Source: an uncultured Dysosmobacter sp. (GTDB lineage Bacteria > Bacillota > Clostridia > Oscillospirales > Oscillospiraceae). Taken from it: a stretch of 64,000 nt of DNA. The translations under genes were made by a program, and so were the position numbers. The DNA lies in the NCBI RefSeq assembly GCF_947631165.1, contig NZ_CANRKH010000003.1, positions 1-64,000 of the forward strand, read 5' to 3'. The notes under the pieces are model-generated. The model worked only from the letters and a program-made list of their open reading frames with translations. It searched no databases and was not told the DNA's origin. Below are positions 1 through 9,093 of this stretch, in pieces (the first letter of the stretch is position 1; each line of letters opens with the position of its first letter).

Positions 1-43
1 GACGTGCAGGGGGTCACAGGTTCGAGTCCTGTATCGTCCACCA
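1..43 (+). tRNA. tRNA-Val(GAC), 3' half only (5' part outside the window)
   Basis: The T arm reads ACAGG-TTCGAGT-CCTGT, followed by the acceptor strand ATCGTCC, discriminator A and an encoded CCA. Upstream, GCAGG fits the 3' strand of the anticodon stem and GACGT the 3' part of the anticodon loop, giving anticodon GAC (valine). The first base of the window would then be position 34. The identity rests on only half the molecule. The gene sits beside an integrase remnant, as expected for a tRNA integration site. Confidence 0.85.
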
Positions 44-50
44 GAAAATT

Positions 51-87
51 CCCTTAGAGCCGCAAGGCTTTGAGGGATTTTCTTTTG
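51..87 (+). terminator. Intrinsic terminator after tRNA-Val
   Basis: CCCTTAGAGCC and GGCTTTGAGGG form an 11-bp stem with two G-U pairs around a GCAA loop, followed by a T-rich run. Confidence 0.7.
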
Positions 88-177
88 TCTGTGTGGTTTC
101 CATAATTTAGAAAACACGACAAAAATACGACATCTTTCCAATTTTTAAGGTTAATTTTGAGGTTAGTTCTCCCCCTC

Positions 178-213
178 ACAAAAAAGAAACCGCCTCGATT
201 ATGGAGCGGTTTC
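178..213 (-). terminator. Terminator at the end of the integrase remnant
   Basis: On the minus strand GAAACCGC pairs with GCGGTTTC across a 12-nt loop and is followed by six T. The hairpin overlaps the last codons of the integrase fragment. Confidence 0.6.
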
Positions 214-621
214 CTTGCCCTTGCTCTTCCTTGCTTTTGCGGAGAGCAGGGATTTTCGCAGTGTCTCTATGCTGGTATGGTCATAAATTTTCGTCAGCAT
301 CTTCAAATCGCTGTGTCCGAGCAAACGAGCTACCATATACGGGTCCATCCCCTGAGCGATCCACAGTGTAGCTCTGGTGTGTCTCAATTCATGCGGAGAT
401 AGCTCAGGAACTTCCGGGTGCAGCTTATGAAGCTCTTTTATAAAGGGCTTGAATACCCGGTTTGCCCAGTTGTTGGGCTGATAAGCAGCACCTTCCGGGC
501 TATGGAAGATATGCTCAGTCATGGCACTCGCTTTCCCACTGTTAGAAGCCGTATTCACAAGAGTACATCCGCCGATTATTTGTCGAGTAGACAAAATGGC
601 ATTTCTGCCTTCGCCCCTCAC
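199..621 (-). pseudogene. Tyrosine recombinase/integrase, C-terminal remnant
   Basis: The last ~100 residues are the catalytic end of a phage or ICE-type tyrosine recombinase. The sequence shows HELRHTRAT (the H-x-x-R box), then LLGH and the nucleophile context KIYDH. A complete integrase is about 350-400 residues, and neither the N-terminal arm-binding domain nor the first catalytic Arg region is present upstream in any frame. The fragment reads away from its lost 5' end toward tRNA-Val and stops about 160 bp from the tRNA CCA end, the usual geometry of an integrase at attL. I infer an old integrated element that has been deleted. The first ~35 codons may not be native. Confidence 0.75.
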
Positions 622-1019
622 AGAACTACGTGCCCTATTAAGCCATACGGCGCTTTAAATAGTCTTTGGTCCCCATAAATTAACACATATCTTGGGTGGA
701 GCAACGCAGCTCGCCATGTTCAGCTGAACTTTTCCCATGTGAGTTTGCTCTTTTGGCTGCATTGCTTGAACATTTGGCATGTTGTCGTAATCAGATGTTG
801 TCGTAATCAGATATAGATGGAGGGTTCTAATACCTTTCGTGTTTCCGCTTGCACCGCAATAGTTGCAGTGTCCTCTCATCACCGCTGCAAGTGTCCGGAG
901 TACTTTTGCCTGTGGGCGGTTGCTATGGAAGTGACTGCGCGTCCGTTGTCTGAAAAGCCAGGGACAGGTCCGAAATTCCCCGCATTAAAAATATTTGTAT
1001 AATGAATCGGAAACTGCGA
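622..1019. other. No intact gene; degenerate DNA after the integrase remnant
   Basis: Short open frames exist on both strands but none resembles a family I recognise or has a ribosome binding site. The stretch holds the 16-bp tandem duplication at 781-812. It is best read as scar DNA left by loss of the element that carried the integrase. Confidence 0.5.
781..812. repeat. Perfect tandem duplication of a 16-mer
   Basis: GTTGTCGTAATCAGAT occurs twice in direct succession (781-796 and 797-812). Confidence 0.9.
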
Positions 1020-1727
1020 CTATACCGACCAACGGTAACGGACCTGGTGAAGTGCTTCGTATTGCTGCCTGTCAATATAGAGTTTTCGATTGGAAATAGA
1101 GACTAATCCGTCATCCGTCAGCTTTTTCAGCAGACGATAGACACTCCTTATGTCAATGCCGAGAAAATCAGCAATGTTCTGCCTGCTCTCCAATATTTCA
1201 ATAGGTCCCGAATAAGATTTTGGATACGATTTGGCGTAAAATATGTAGTTGTACTCTAAATATGTGATGATGGCAAGATGGGACGGACTGTTGGTACACA
1301 CGGAAAGCAGGTTGACAAGAGCGTGGAGTCGTTCAATGACACAGCGGGAGATATTGGCAGAAAATGCAGGGTAAGTGCCAAAGCATTGTGTCACAAGAGA
1401 GTTTGGAAGAATCGCCGCCTCCAGAGTTGTTTTTGCATAGATTGCGGCGTCAAAATCCGCTTTATTTGGATAGATTCCGAAAAAACCGACCACATCACCG
1501 GCAGTTGCCTTGCGGAGCGTGAATTGATCTCCTGTTTCGGAAGTCTGGTGCGTATAGCAAATGCCATCCAAAATAATGAATGTGTAATGATTGTTGCAGC
1601 AATCTTTAATCATTGTATCATTTGGCTTAAAGCGGCGCACCTTGACTTGGGAGATCATTTCATCGGGCAATTCACGAAGGATCTCGTGGAGCCATGGATA
1701 TTTGATCATTGCATCCTGAATCGTCAT
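1020..1727 (-). CDS. Crp/Fnr family transcriptional regulator
   Basis: A 235-residue protein with an N-terminal cyclic-nucleotide-binding-type beta domain (about 20-140) and a C-terminal winged helix (about 165-225; ESRQNIADFLGIDIRSVYR is the HTH). The start at 1727 has a GAGGAGG site six bases upstream; the longer open frame to 1808 lacks one. There is no N-terminal Fnr-type cysteine cluster. Two Cys lie side by side near residue 43 (DCCNN), so the ligand is not obvious. The gene is divergent from the tctC operon across a 214-bp gap and probably controls it. The specific signal cannot be read from the sequence. Confidence 0.85.
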   Translation of the reverse strand: MTIQDAMIKYPWLHEILRELPDEMISQVKVRRFKPNDTMIKDCCNNHYTFIILDGICYTHQTSETGDQFTLRKATAGDVVGFFGIYPNKADFDAAIYAKTTLEAAILPNSLVTQCFGTYPAFSANISRCVIERLHALVNLLSVCTNSPSHLAIITYLEYNYIFYAKSYPKSYSGPIEILESRQNIADFLGIDIRSVYRLLKKLTDDGLVSISNRKLYIDRQQYEALHQVRYRWSV

Positions 1728-1941
1728 AGGAGGCCTCCTCTGCAAACTGTACCGCGGAAAATTGCAATTATCACAATTTACAGCATCATTTTTCGGCAAA
1801 AGGTACAATTTTGCAATTTTTCATAGGAATCGGACATTTGTCACGATAACTCAAATTTTTTTGTGATATGTTTACTATAACATAAATAGATAGGAAAAAG
1901 AAGAAAAATGTGAATGATGTAAAAAGCAAGGAGGAAAACAC
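1728..1941. promoter_or_regulatory. Shared divergent promoter region of crp/fnr-like gene and tctC
   Basis: AT-rich stretch between two divergent starts. TGTCAC (1839-1844) and GTGATA (1863-1868) form an imperfect inverted repeat with Crp/Fnr-like half-sites, followed by TATAAC (1876-1881), which could be a -10 for tctC. The tctC ribosome binding site is AAGGAGG just before 1942. The assignment of the operator is inference. Confidence 0.35.
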
Positions 1942-2955
1942 ATGAAAAAAATTCTCTCGGTGCTGCTCGCAATGAGCATGATTTTCACTCTGACTGCCTG
2001 CGGTTCTAAAGAAGCGGAAACGTCCCCTGGTGAGAGTGATACAACTACGGCACAGGACGAAAAGCTGGATTATCCCGAAAGCGGCGAGCTCCGCATCATG
2101 GTTCCTTTCAAGACCGGCGGTGCCCTGGACGTTCAGGTCCGAACGACTGCCAAGTATCTGGCCGATGTGCTGGGCGTCAACGTAGTGGTGGAGAACACCG
2201 CCGGCGCTGGCGGACAGCTGGGTACGACGGAATACCTGAGTGAGGAGGCCAATACTTCCACTATCCTGCTGACAGACGGTTGGCTGATGACCGTGACCCC
2301 GTTGGTCTCTCAGGTACAGTATTCTGTGGATGAGTATGTTCCCATCATCGACCACAATATTACAAATTTCTGCTTATTTGCTAATCCCAAAAAGACAGGA
2401 ATTGAGACTTTTGAGGATCTGCAGGAATATGGCAAGAGCAGCCGCGTTGTGTTCGGCAGCGGCGGCGCCGGTACTTCCCTGTACATTTTGCAGAAGAGCC
2501 TGCTGGATCAAATGGATATTGCATCCGATACAATAACCCAGAACAATACCTCTGAGGGTCTGGCCAACCTGATGGCTGGAACGGTGGATGTCAGTGTCTC
2601 GTCATTCAAAGACGCAGCAGACTATGTGAAAAATGGTGATATCGTGCCTATCCTCTGGTTTGGCGACGATACTTACACGGATGATGATGCTTTTTCCGCC
2701 GGCGTTCCCTGCGCCAAGGATAAGGGTATCGACATTACTTACACTGGTTTCTATTACTACTCTATCCGCAAGGGCACCGATGCCGCCATCGTAGAAAAAC
2801 TGCACGATGCCATCAATGAAGTCTATGCCAATCCTGATTTCATTGCTGAAAGTGAGCAGATCGGCTTCCAGCCCACCGGCATAACCTCTGATGAGATCAC
2901 TGCTTATCTGGATGAATTCACCACTATGGCAAAGACGACTTTCACGTTGGATTAA
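1942..2955 (+). CDS. tctC: Tripartite tricarboxylate transporter binding protein (TctC/Bug family)
   Basis: A 337-residue lipoprotein: signal peptide with lipobox LTAC (Cys20), an acidic Ser/Thr linker, then the Bug-family fold. Family features include FKTGGALDVQVRT near the N-terminus and the ENTAGAGG loop, typical of solute binding in TctC proteins. It is the extracytoplasmic receptor for the TctA/TctB membrane proteins encoded next. Bug proteins bind small carboxylates (citrate, dicarboxylates, aromatic acids and others); the ligand here is unknown. The two sulfatases downstream suggest a sulfated or carboxylated organic compound. A strong hairpin follows the gene, as in the second tct operon of this window. 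Confidence 0.9.
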   Translation: MKKILSVLLAMSMIFTLTACGSKEAETSPGESDTTTAQDEKLDYPESGELRIMVPFKTGGALDVQVRTTAKYLADVLGVNVVVENTAGAGGQLGTTEYLSEEANTSTILLTDGWLMTVTPLVSQVQYSVDEYVPIIDHNITNFCLFANPKKTGIETFEDLQEYGKSSRVVFGSGGAGTSLYILQKSLLDQMDIASDTITQNNTSEGLANLMAGTVDVSVSSFKDAADYVKNGDIVPILWFGDDTYTDDDAFSAGVPCAKDKGIDITYTGFYYYSIRKGTDAAIVEKLHDAINEVYANPDFIAESEQIGFQPTGITSDEITAYLDEFTTMAKTTFTLD

Positions 2956-3028
2956 AACCTCGTATTCTCAGAGTCCAGATCGGACAGTTGCAATCTGTTC
3001 GGGAAACGGTCTAAAACACCTGTAAGAC

Positions 3029-3073
3029 AGGGCCAGAAGTCCCGGAGATCCTTCGCGGCTTCTGGCCCTTTTA
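3029..3073 (+). terminator. Hairpin between tctC and tctB (partial terminator or mRNA end stabiliser)
   Basis: AGGGCCAGAAG (3029-3039) pairs perfectly with CTTCTGGCCCT (3059-3069), followed by TTTTA. It lies inside the operon after the binding protein gene, the usual place for an element that makes the receptor more abundant than the membrane subunits. Confidence 0.75.
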
Positions 3074-3124
3074 TACCCTCTGTCCATTGAGGGTATGCAG
3101 AATGAAAGGAACCGTCGATTAGAA

Positions 3125-3568
3125 ATGAAAAAAACGATCAATACGACGGCTGTCTCGGCTGTCCTGTTCCTGCTCCTTTCCATCGTTCTATGGTTTGCCA
3201 TTCCCTACTGCATTGAAGATGCGGCTTCCGCCACCGATATCGGTCCCCGGGCGTTTCCGCGGCTCATGTGCGGCGCCATGGCAGTGCTCTGCGTTCTTCA
3301 GCTGATCCTGCTGGCCATCGGTGTGCAGAAAGGGAAAACAATCACCATACAGTTTTCGGATTATGCGCAGGTCATTCTGGCTATGGTGCTGGCGGTGGCC
3401 GCTGTACTCTGCGCTAAATTCATCAATATCGTGGCGGCGGCTGTTATTTGTGCGTTGTTGTTCCTGGCGGTGCTGCGGTCGAAAGACTGGCGCTATTATG
3501 CCGCAGTCATTATCACGGGCATATTGCTGTTCACGCTGATGCGGTTTGTTATGAAAATCCGCTTTTAA
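3125..3568 (+). CDS. tctB: Tripartite tricarboxylate transporter small membrane subunit TctB
   Basis: A ~147-residue membrane protein with four predicted transmembrane helices (about 5-25, 40-65, 75-105 and 120-145), matching TctB in size and topology. It carries the typical periplasmic DIGPRAFPR segment after the first helix. The start at 3125 (MKKTIN) has AAAGGA 14 bases upstream and leaves a positively charged N-terminus; the open frame also allows 3095. It works with TctA as the membrane part of a proton- or sodium-driven importer. Confidence 0.85.
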   Translation: MKKTINTTAVSAVLFLLLSIVLWFAIPYCIEDAASATDIGPRAFPRLMCGAMAVLCVLQLILLAIGVQKGKTITIQFSDYAQVILAMVLAVAAVLCAKFINIVAAAVICALLFLAVLRSKDWRYYAAVIITGILLFTLMRFVMKIRF

Positions 3569-3580
3569 GGAGGATGCTGC

Positions 3581-5065
3581 ATGGAACAGATTTTGGAAGT
3601 CCTTCCCTTAGTTTTTAATGTGCAGACCATCATCGGTATGTTCTTTGGAAATATCGTTGGTTTGCTGTTTGGCGCTATTCCTGGGTTCACTGGCGTCATG
3701 GCGATCGCGATCCTCCTCCCCTTCACCTTTGCCCTTGATCCAGCCACCGGCATCGTGACATTGTTCAGCTGCTTTGCGGGCGGTTGTTTCGGAGGCTCCA
3801 TCAGTGCGATCCTGATTGGTACTCCTGGCGCGCCAGAGGCGGCCGCTACCGTGCGGGACGGATACCCGCTGGCATTAAAAGGAGAGAGCTATAAGGCTCT
3901 TTCTATGGCAGTTTTTGCTTCCTGTGTAGGCGGCACCGTCAGTGCAGTCCTGCTGATGTTTTTAGCCCCGGTGATTGCAGACTGGACGCTGAATTTTGCC
4001 CCACCAGAATACTTTGTGCTGGGCATTTTCGGCATCTCTGTCATTGCGGGCCTGAACAGCGGCAACTTGATCATGGGTATTGTAGCAGGGCTTTTGGGCA
4101 TTTTCCTGTCCATGGTGGGGATGGATGCGCAGAGCGGTGTTCAGCGCTTCACCTTTGGCAGTCTGCGTCTATACTCCGGCTTCAATTTGACACCCATCAT
4201 TTTGAGTTTCTTTGCTCTGAATCGTATTTTTATAGGATTTGAACACAAACATCCCGAGAACTCCAAAGAAAAGGGGCAGGCCGTTGTACTCAGCAAGGAA
4301 AAGCTGAGTCTGAAGGATTACAAGGATTGCAGCGGCGCGATCTGCCGCGGCACGATCGTGGGTTCTATTATCGGCGCTATTCCGGCTGCGGGAGCTGCCA
4401 TTGCGGCCTTTATCAGCTACAACATTGAGAAAACCTTTTCCAAAAAGCGGGATCTGCTGGGAACCGGTATTCTGGAAGGCGTTGTGGCTCCGGAGGCGGC
4501 CAATAACGCTGTGACCGGAACTTCTTTGATTCCTCTCCTGACCTTGGGCATTCCTGGCAGCGGCGGGGCATCTGCCATGTTGGGGGCGTTCATGATGCAC
4601 GGACTGGCTCCGGGTCCCTTCCTGTTCCGGGATAATGGGGCAACGATGTACGCCATTATGATCGGCTTTATCGTGACCAATATCATCCTGCTTCTTGTGG
4701 TTAGATTTTTGTCTAAGGGGTTTATTCACATAACTAGGGTGCCGGAGGCCGCACTGATCACCGTTCTGTTTGTGATCTGTCTGGTCGGCGCATACAGCAA
4801 CAGCACTTCCTGGTTTGACGTAATGGTAACAGTGATCGTAGGTATCGCGGCTTATTTCCTGTCTAAGCTGAATGTTCCGACGGTTCCCTTTATTCTGGGC
4901 TTTATTCTGGGGCCCACGATTGAAAGCAATTTCCGGAAAGCATTGATCATGTCTAACAACGATTTGTCTATCTTTGTAACCCGGCCTATCTGTATTGTGC
5001 TGATTATCCTCACCATTGTGATGCTGGTAGGTGCAAAGTTCATGAATCGTGCGGGTGCAAAATAA
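3581..5065 (+). CDS. tctA: Tripartite tricarboxylate transporter large membrane subunit TctA
   Basis: A 494-residue protein with about 11-12 hydrophobic segments and the conserved TctA glycine-rich signatures: IPGFTG near 45, GSISAILIGTPGAPEAAATVRDG near 70-90, and a second copy with IPAAGAAIAA and LGIPGSGGASAML in the C-terminal half. It is the translocation subunit. AAGGAGG lies seven bases before the start, 12 bp after tctB. The end overlaps the extended reading frame of the next gene but not its likely GTG start. Confidence 0.93.
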   Translation: MEQILEVLPLVFNVQTIIGMFFGNIVGLLFGAIPGFTGVMAIAILLPFTFALDPATGIVTLFSCFAGGCFGGSISAILIGTPGAPEAAATVRDGYPLALKGESYKALSMAVFASCVGGTVSAVLLMFLAPVIADWTLNFAPPEYFVLGIFGISVIAGLNSGNLIMGIVAGLLGIFLSMVGMDAQSGVQRFTFGSLRLYSGFNLTPIILSFFALNRIFIGFEHKHPENSKEKGQAVVLSKEKLSLKDYKDCSGAICRGTIVGSIIGAIPAAGAAIAAFISYNIEKTFSKKRDLLGTGILEGVVAPEAANNAVTGTSLIPLLTLGIPGSGGASAMLGAFMMHGLAPGPFLFRDNGATMYAIMIGFIVTNIILLLVVRFLSKGFIHITRVPEAALITVLFVICLVGAYSNSTSWFDVMVTVIVGIAAYFLSKLNVPTVPFILGFILGPTIESNFRKALIMSNNDLSIFVTRPICIVLIILTIVMLVGAKFMNRAGAK

Positions 5066-5090
5066 ATCCTGCGAAGGAGGATCAGGCGCC

Positions 5091-6506
5091 GTGAAATATA
5101 ATCTTTTATTCCTGATGGCAGACCAGTTTGCGTATGACGCTTTTGGTTATATGAGTTCTTTTATGCAGACGCCGAATCTCGACCGTCTGGCCAGCGGAGC
5201 CATATGCTTTTCTAACTGCTATACCAACTCGCCTCTCTGCATGCCCGCCCGTGCTTCTCTTGCCACCGGACTTTATCCGGAAGAGTTGAAGACAATGGAT
5301 AATTATGCCGCGGGACTGACCCCGGCATCACAGACTTGGATGCAGCGCATCCGGGATGCCGGATATGAAACTGCTGTGTTCGGAAAAGTGCATCTCCACA
5401 AATTCTCACCGGATCTGCGTGATTTGGCATGGCAGGTACAGAGTTACGGCTATCAGATTGTAGATGAGCTGCCTGGTCCCCGGACTTATGCCACGAAGAG
5501 ATCCAGCTATTATGACTACCTAAAGGAGCGGGGGCTTCTGGAATGTTACCGGGAAGATATGCACCGCAGGTATCAGGAAGGCCATGTCTATGACAGTCAT
5601 CCTACTCCACTGCCCACCAAGGACTATGCGGATGTGTATATCGCTGACCGGGCGCTGGAATATCTTGAAAAGGTCCCCTGTGATAAGCCCTGGTTTTCTA
5701 CTGTCAGCTTCGGCGGCCCTCATGACCCTTGGGACACTCCTGCTGAGTATGTAGAGCGCTACCGGGATCTGAAGCCTCCGGCGCCCTTGGAGGCGCCGCA
5801 TACGGTAGCTGCCGAACGACCCAGAGGTGTATATGACGAACTGCTCAACGGGAAATATGATCCTGGCCTGACAGAGGACCTGCACAATATGACGGATACG
5901 GATATTCAGGCTTTGCGGAGAAGCTATTATGGCCATGTGACGCTGATCGATGAGCAGATCGGGCGGATATTTGACTGCCTGGAGCGCCGGAATATGCTGG
6001 ACAACACTATTATTGTCTTTACTGCCGACCATGGTGAGGAAAACGGTGACTACGGATTGCTGTTCAAGCAGACGTTTTTTGAGACCTCTGTCCGTGTACC
6101 GATGCTCATCTCTCTTCCTGGAAAAACCGCACAGGCTGTGGACACGCCGGTGGAACTGATGGATCTTGGCCCGACACTGTGTGAACTGCTGGGAACACCA
6201 GTGGAATATGGTCATGCCCGCTCTTTGATTCCCCTGATGAAAGGCAGCAATTCCGCAAAGAGATATATTGTCTCCCAGATCTTTGGAGAAACAATGCTTC
6301 TCAGCCGGGGATATAAGGCGGTATTCAATCAGCGGGAAGAGATATATCTGCTGTTCGATATGCTGCACGACCCGCAGGAGACAGAAAATCTGGCCGGAAG
6401 TGAGAGCACTGCGGATATGGAAAAAATGCTCCAGGAAGACCTGAGAGCATGGCGGCTGGAATTGAACGCGAATGGAGGAGATTGCCTTGCATCCAAGACG
6501 TGCTGA
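5091..6506 (+). CDS. Sulfatase (formylglycine-dependent, Cys type)
   Basis: A 471-residue alkaline-phosphatase-superfamily sulfatase. The N-terminal metal site is in NLLFLMADQ; the active-site signature C-x-P-x-R appears as CMPAR at Cys50, which must be oxidised to formylglycine. TADHGEENGDYGL supplies the second metal-binding cluster, and GKVHLH and GGPHDPWD match substrate and sulfate contacts. I chose GTG at 5091 because GAAGGAGG lies ten bases upstream; the in-frame ATG at 5049 overlaps tctA. There is no signal peptide, so it probably acts in the cytoplasm on an imported sulfate ester. It is co-transcribed with tctCBA and the next sulfatase. Confidence 0.88.
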   Translation: MKYNLLFLMADQFAYDAFGYMSSFMQTPNLDRLASGAICFSNCYTNSPLCMPARASLATGLYPEELKTMDNYAAGLTPASQTWMQRIRDAGYETAVFGKVHLHKFSPDLRDLAWQVQSYGYQIVDELPGPRTYATKRSSYYDYLKERGLLECYREDMHRRYQEGHVYDSHPTPLPTKDYADVYIADRALEYLEKVPCDKPWFSTVSFGGPHDPWDTPAEYVERYRDLKPPAPLEAPHTVAAERPRGVYDELLNGKYDPGLTEDLHNMTDTDIQALRRSYYGHVTLIDEQIGRIFDCLERRNMLDNTIIVFTADHGEENGDYGLLFKQTFFETSVRVPMLISLPGKTAQAVDTPVELMDLGPTLCELLGTPVEYGHARSLIPLMKGSNSAKRYIVSQIFGETMLLSRGYKAVFNQREEIYLLFDMLHDPQETENLAGSESTADMEKMLQEDLRAWRLELNANGGDCLASKTC

Positions 6507-8115
6507 TGCCCCCAATATTCTGCTGATCACGGCGGATCAGCTTCGATGGGACTATGTACATGCCTATGCGCCGGATGGATTCATGAAAACACCCGCTCTG
6601 GATGCGCTGGCTGCCGACGGCTGTCTATGTGAGCGGGCCTATTCTCCCAATCCCGTCTGCATTCCAGCTCGGTACAATCTGATCACTGGACTGCCTGCCC
6701 GATATCACGGGTTTGATGACAACTATTTCGGCCCTGACGCAAAGGCTTGCCCCTGGGATCTGCCTACCTTCGCACAAATCCTTTCAGACTGCGGCTATGC
6801 CACTGCTGCCATCGGTAAAATGCACTTCCAGCCCGAGCGTCGAGCCACTGGTTTTGACCTGTTTGAAAACTGCGACGAGGTCGTCTATGACATTGCAGAG
6901 GACGAATACGCGCAATTTCTGCGGGATCAGGGTTATGAGCAGCTTGGCAGTATCCACGGAGTTCGCAATGTGCTGTATATGCAGCCTCAGCAGTCTCTCT
7001 TGCCGGAGGAACTGCACAGCTCCTCCTGGGTCGCCGACCGCTCCATTCGCTATCTGAAAAGCCGTGCTACACGCACGAAACCGTTCCTGCTCTGGGCCGG
7101 CTTTATTCATCCACATCCCCCTTTTGACGTTCCGGAAAATTGGGCACACCTTTACGATGGATGCATTCCACCGCACACATCGTCCAAAACGCCGCTTTCC
7201 AAGCTGGCCACAGAGAACCAGTGTATCGCGGATTTGCCAGATGAGACCAATATCAATCGGATGCGGGAACTCTACGCCTGCGCGGTATCCTTCATGGATT
7301 ACAATGTGGGCCGGATCTTGAAAACGCTGGATGAGGAAGGCTTGCGGGAAAACACACTGGTGGTATTTGTATCTGACCATGGCGAAATGCTGGGAGACCT
7401 GGACACTTATCAGAAGTTCCTGCCTTATGACGCATCCTGCCGCATCCCGATGATCCTTCGATGGCCCAGGCATATTGCCGCTGGTTCGAAAATGGAAGGC
7501 TTTGCGGATCTGAACGATATTCTTCCGACATTCCTGGATGCTGCGGGAACGGCCTACCCTGGCCCCATCACGCTGCCGGGCGAGTCTCTGCTGGCAAAAA
7601 AACCGAGGAAGGATCGGAGCGTCCAATATGTGGAGCATCAGCGCGGCAGCAAGCGCTGGTGCTGTCTGATCGGCCAACGATATAAGTTTGTGCACGCTTA
7701 TGGTGACCATGACCAGCTCTTTGACCTTGCGTCAGACTCGGAGGAACAGACGAATCTGCTGTGGGATCATCCATCCGAAGAGATTCTCCGCGTCAAGCGG
7801 CAGATGGAAAAACAGCTCTTGGAGTACGAAAACCGTTGGGGCCTGGCGGAGTGCGTAACGGATGGGAAATTCACACAATTCCCGCCTTATGAGATCCACA
7901 ACTATCGGGAATGCTGCTTCCCTTCCTTTATGGTACAGGAGCCGGGCGCACCCGCACATACACCGCTTGAGGATGAAATTTTGCAGGCAATTGCCAAGGA
8001 ACCAACGGTACATTTGGCAGACCTGCATATTCGAGAATCTCTGACGGCATTTGGGAATATGTCAGATCAGGACGTGGACGATCTGTTGGGGCGTGCCCGG
8101 CAGCAGGGGAATTAA
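6487..8115 (+). CDS. Second sulfatase (formylglycine-dependent, Cys type)
   Basis: A ~542-residue sulfatase with LLITADQ at the first metal site, CIPAR at Cys58 (maturation Cys) and VSDHGEMLGD at the second metal site. TTG at 6487 is preceded by GGAGGAG with a six-base gap; an in-frame ATG at 6472 overlaps that site and has none of its own. It overlaps the first sulfatase by 20 bp, implying translational coupling. A C-terminal extension of about 60 residues after the catalytic domain (rich in helix formers, ending near DDLLGRARQQ) is not shared with the first. No secretion signal is seen. The two enzymes are diverged and probably remove different sulfate groups. Confidence 0.88.
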   Translation: MHPRRADAPNILLITADQLRWDYVHAYAPDGFMKTPALDALAADGCLCERAYSPNPVCIPARYNLITGLPARYHGFDDNYFGPDAKACPWDLPTFAQILSDCGYATAAIGKMHFQPERRATGFDLFENCDEVVYDIAEDEYAQFLRDQGYEQLGSIHGVRNVLYMQPQQSLLPEELHSSSWVADRSIRYLKSRATRTKPFLLWAGFIHPHPPFDVPENWAHLYDGCIPPHTSSKTPLSKLATENQCIADLPDETNINRMRELYACAVSFMDYNVGRILKTLDEEGLRENTLVVFVSDHGEMLGDLDTYQKFLPYDASCRIPMILRWPRHIAAGSKMEGFADLNDILPTFLDAAGTAYPGPITLPGESLLAKKPRKDRSVQYVEHQRGSKRWCCLIGQRYKFVHAYGDHDQLFDLASDSEEQTNLLWDHPSEEILRVKRQMEKQLLEYENRWGLAECVTDGKFTQFPPYEIHNYRECCFPSFMVQEPGAPAHTPLEDEILQAIAKEPTVHLADLHIRESLTAFGNMSDQDVDDLLGRARQQGN

Positions 8116-8136
8116 CTGTTTCTCATAAAACATTGT

Positions 8137-8182
8137 AAAACGGCGGATAGGTCTTGAGAAACAGCCTGCCCGTCGTTTTTTC
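8137..8182 (+). terminator. Intrinsic terminator after the sulfatase operon
   Basis: AACGGCGG...AGGTCT and AGCCT...CCGTCGTT form an imperfect stem followed by a T run (8175-8181). Confidence 0.65.
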
Positions 8183-8214
8183 TTTCACAACATTGCTAAA
8201 TGAGGAGTATGATT

Positions 8215-9045
8215 ATGAATCCTATCGAATTGCGAATCCGGGATGCTGCAGATTATATCCGCAGAAAGACAGATCTGGTGCCTGAACTTGGCCTGGTATT
8301 GGGCAGCGGCCTGGGAGATTTCTGTGTTGGATTGGACCATGCTGTCTCCATCCCCTTTTCTGAGGTCCCTGGTTTTCCCGTACCCACTGTGGAAGGCCAC
8401 AGCGGAATGGTGGTGATTGGCCGGTATAACGGTGTGCCTGTCATGGCGCTGCGGGGCCGTGTCCACTACTACGAGGGCGGTACGCAGCAGGAAATCACCA
8501 TCCCCATCCGGGTTATGAAGCTTCTGGGTGTCAAGACTGTTCTGCTGACCAATGCCAGCGGCGGCATCAACACCAGTTTCAGAGAGGGCACGTTGATGCT
8601 GATTTCTGATCACATCAATTTTTCTGGCGCCAATCCTCTGATTGGGCCCAATCTGGATGTGTTTGGGCCCCGTTTTCCGGATATGGGTGATGTTTACACC
8701 AGGGAACTGCGGAAAAAGATCCGTGCTCAGGCTGCTGAAATGGGCATTGATCTGCGGGAAGGCATCTACGCCATGACCAGCGGTCCCAGTTATGAAACGC
8801 CGGCAGAAGTTCGGATGTTTCGTGCTCTAGGTGCCGATGCTGTTGGCATGTCCACGGTTCCAGAGGCCATTGTGGCCCGTCACACCGGAATGCAGGTAGT
8901 GGGCGTTTCCTGTATTACTAACATGGCGGCGGGCCTTCTGGACCGTCCACTCGATCACGCGGAAGTGGTGGAGACAGCTAACCAAGTGAAACAGGAATTT
9001 CTCCGTCTGGTGGAAGCTGTTATCGCCATCTGTGCAGAAAATTGA
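8215..9045 (+). CDS. punA: Purine nucleoside phosphorylase (trimeric type)
   Basis: A 276-residue phosphorylase that splits purine nucleosides with phosphate to base plus ribose-1-phosphate. Conserved features: LGLVLGSGLGDF (phosphate loop), PGFPVPTVEGHSG, RGRVHYYEGG, LTNASGGIN, SGPSYETPAEVRM and VGMSTVPE, then ITNMAAG (base-binding Asn). Start 8215 lies seven bases after GAGGAG; an ATG at 8200 would overlap that site. It sits just before adenosine deaminase, which makes inosine, a typical substrate of this enzyme family. A terminator separates it from the sulfatases. Confidence 0.92.
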   Translation: MNPIELRIRDAADYIRRKTDLVPELGLVLGSGLGDFCVGLDHAVSIPFSEVPGFPVPTVEGHSGMVVIGRYNGVPVMALRGRVHYYEGGTQQEITIPIRVMKLLGVKTVLLTNASGGINTSFREGTLMLISDHINFSGANPLIGPNLDVFGPRFPDMGDVYTRELRKKIRAQAAEMGIDLREGIYAMTSGPSYETPAEVRMFRALGADAVGMSTVPEAIVARHTGMQVVGVSCITNMAAGLLDRPLDHAEVVETANQVKQEFLRLVEAVIAICAEN

Positions 9046-9093
9046 TTTTTTAGATATCAGTGCTGAAATTGCCCCGAAGAAAAGGCTTCCACT

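Noticed and set aside
6784-7710. 308-codon minus-strand frame inside the second sulfatase
   Set aside because: Antisense shadow; the plus strand carries all sulfatase motifs.
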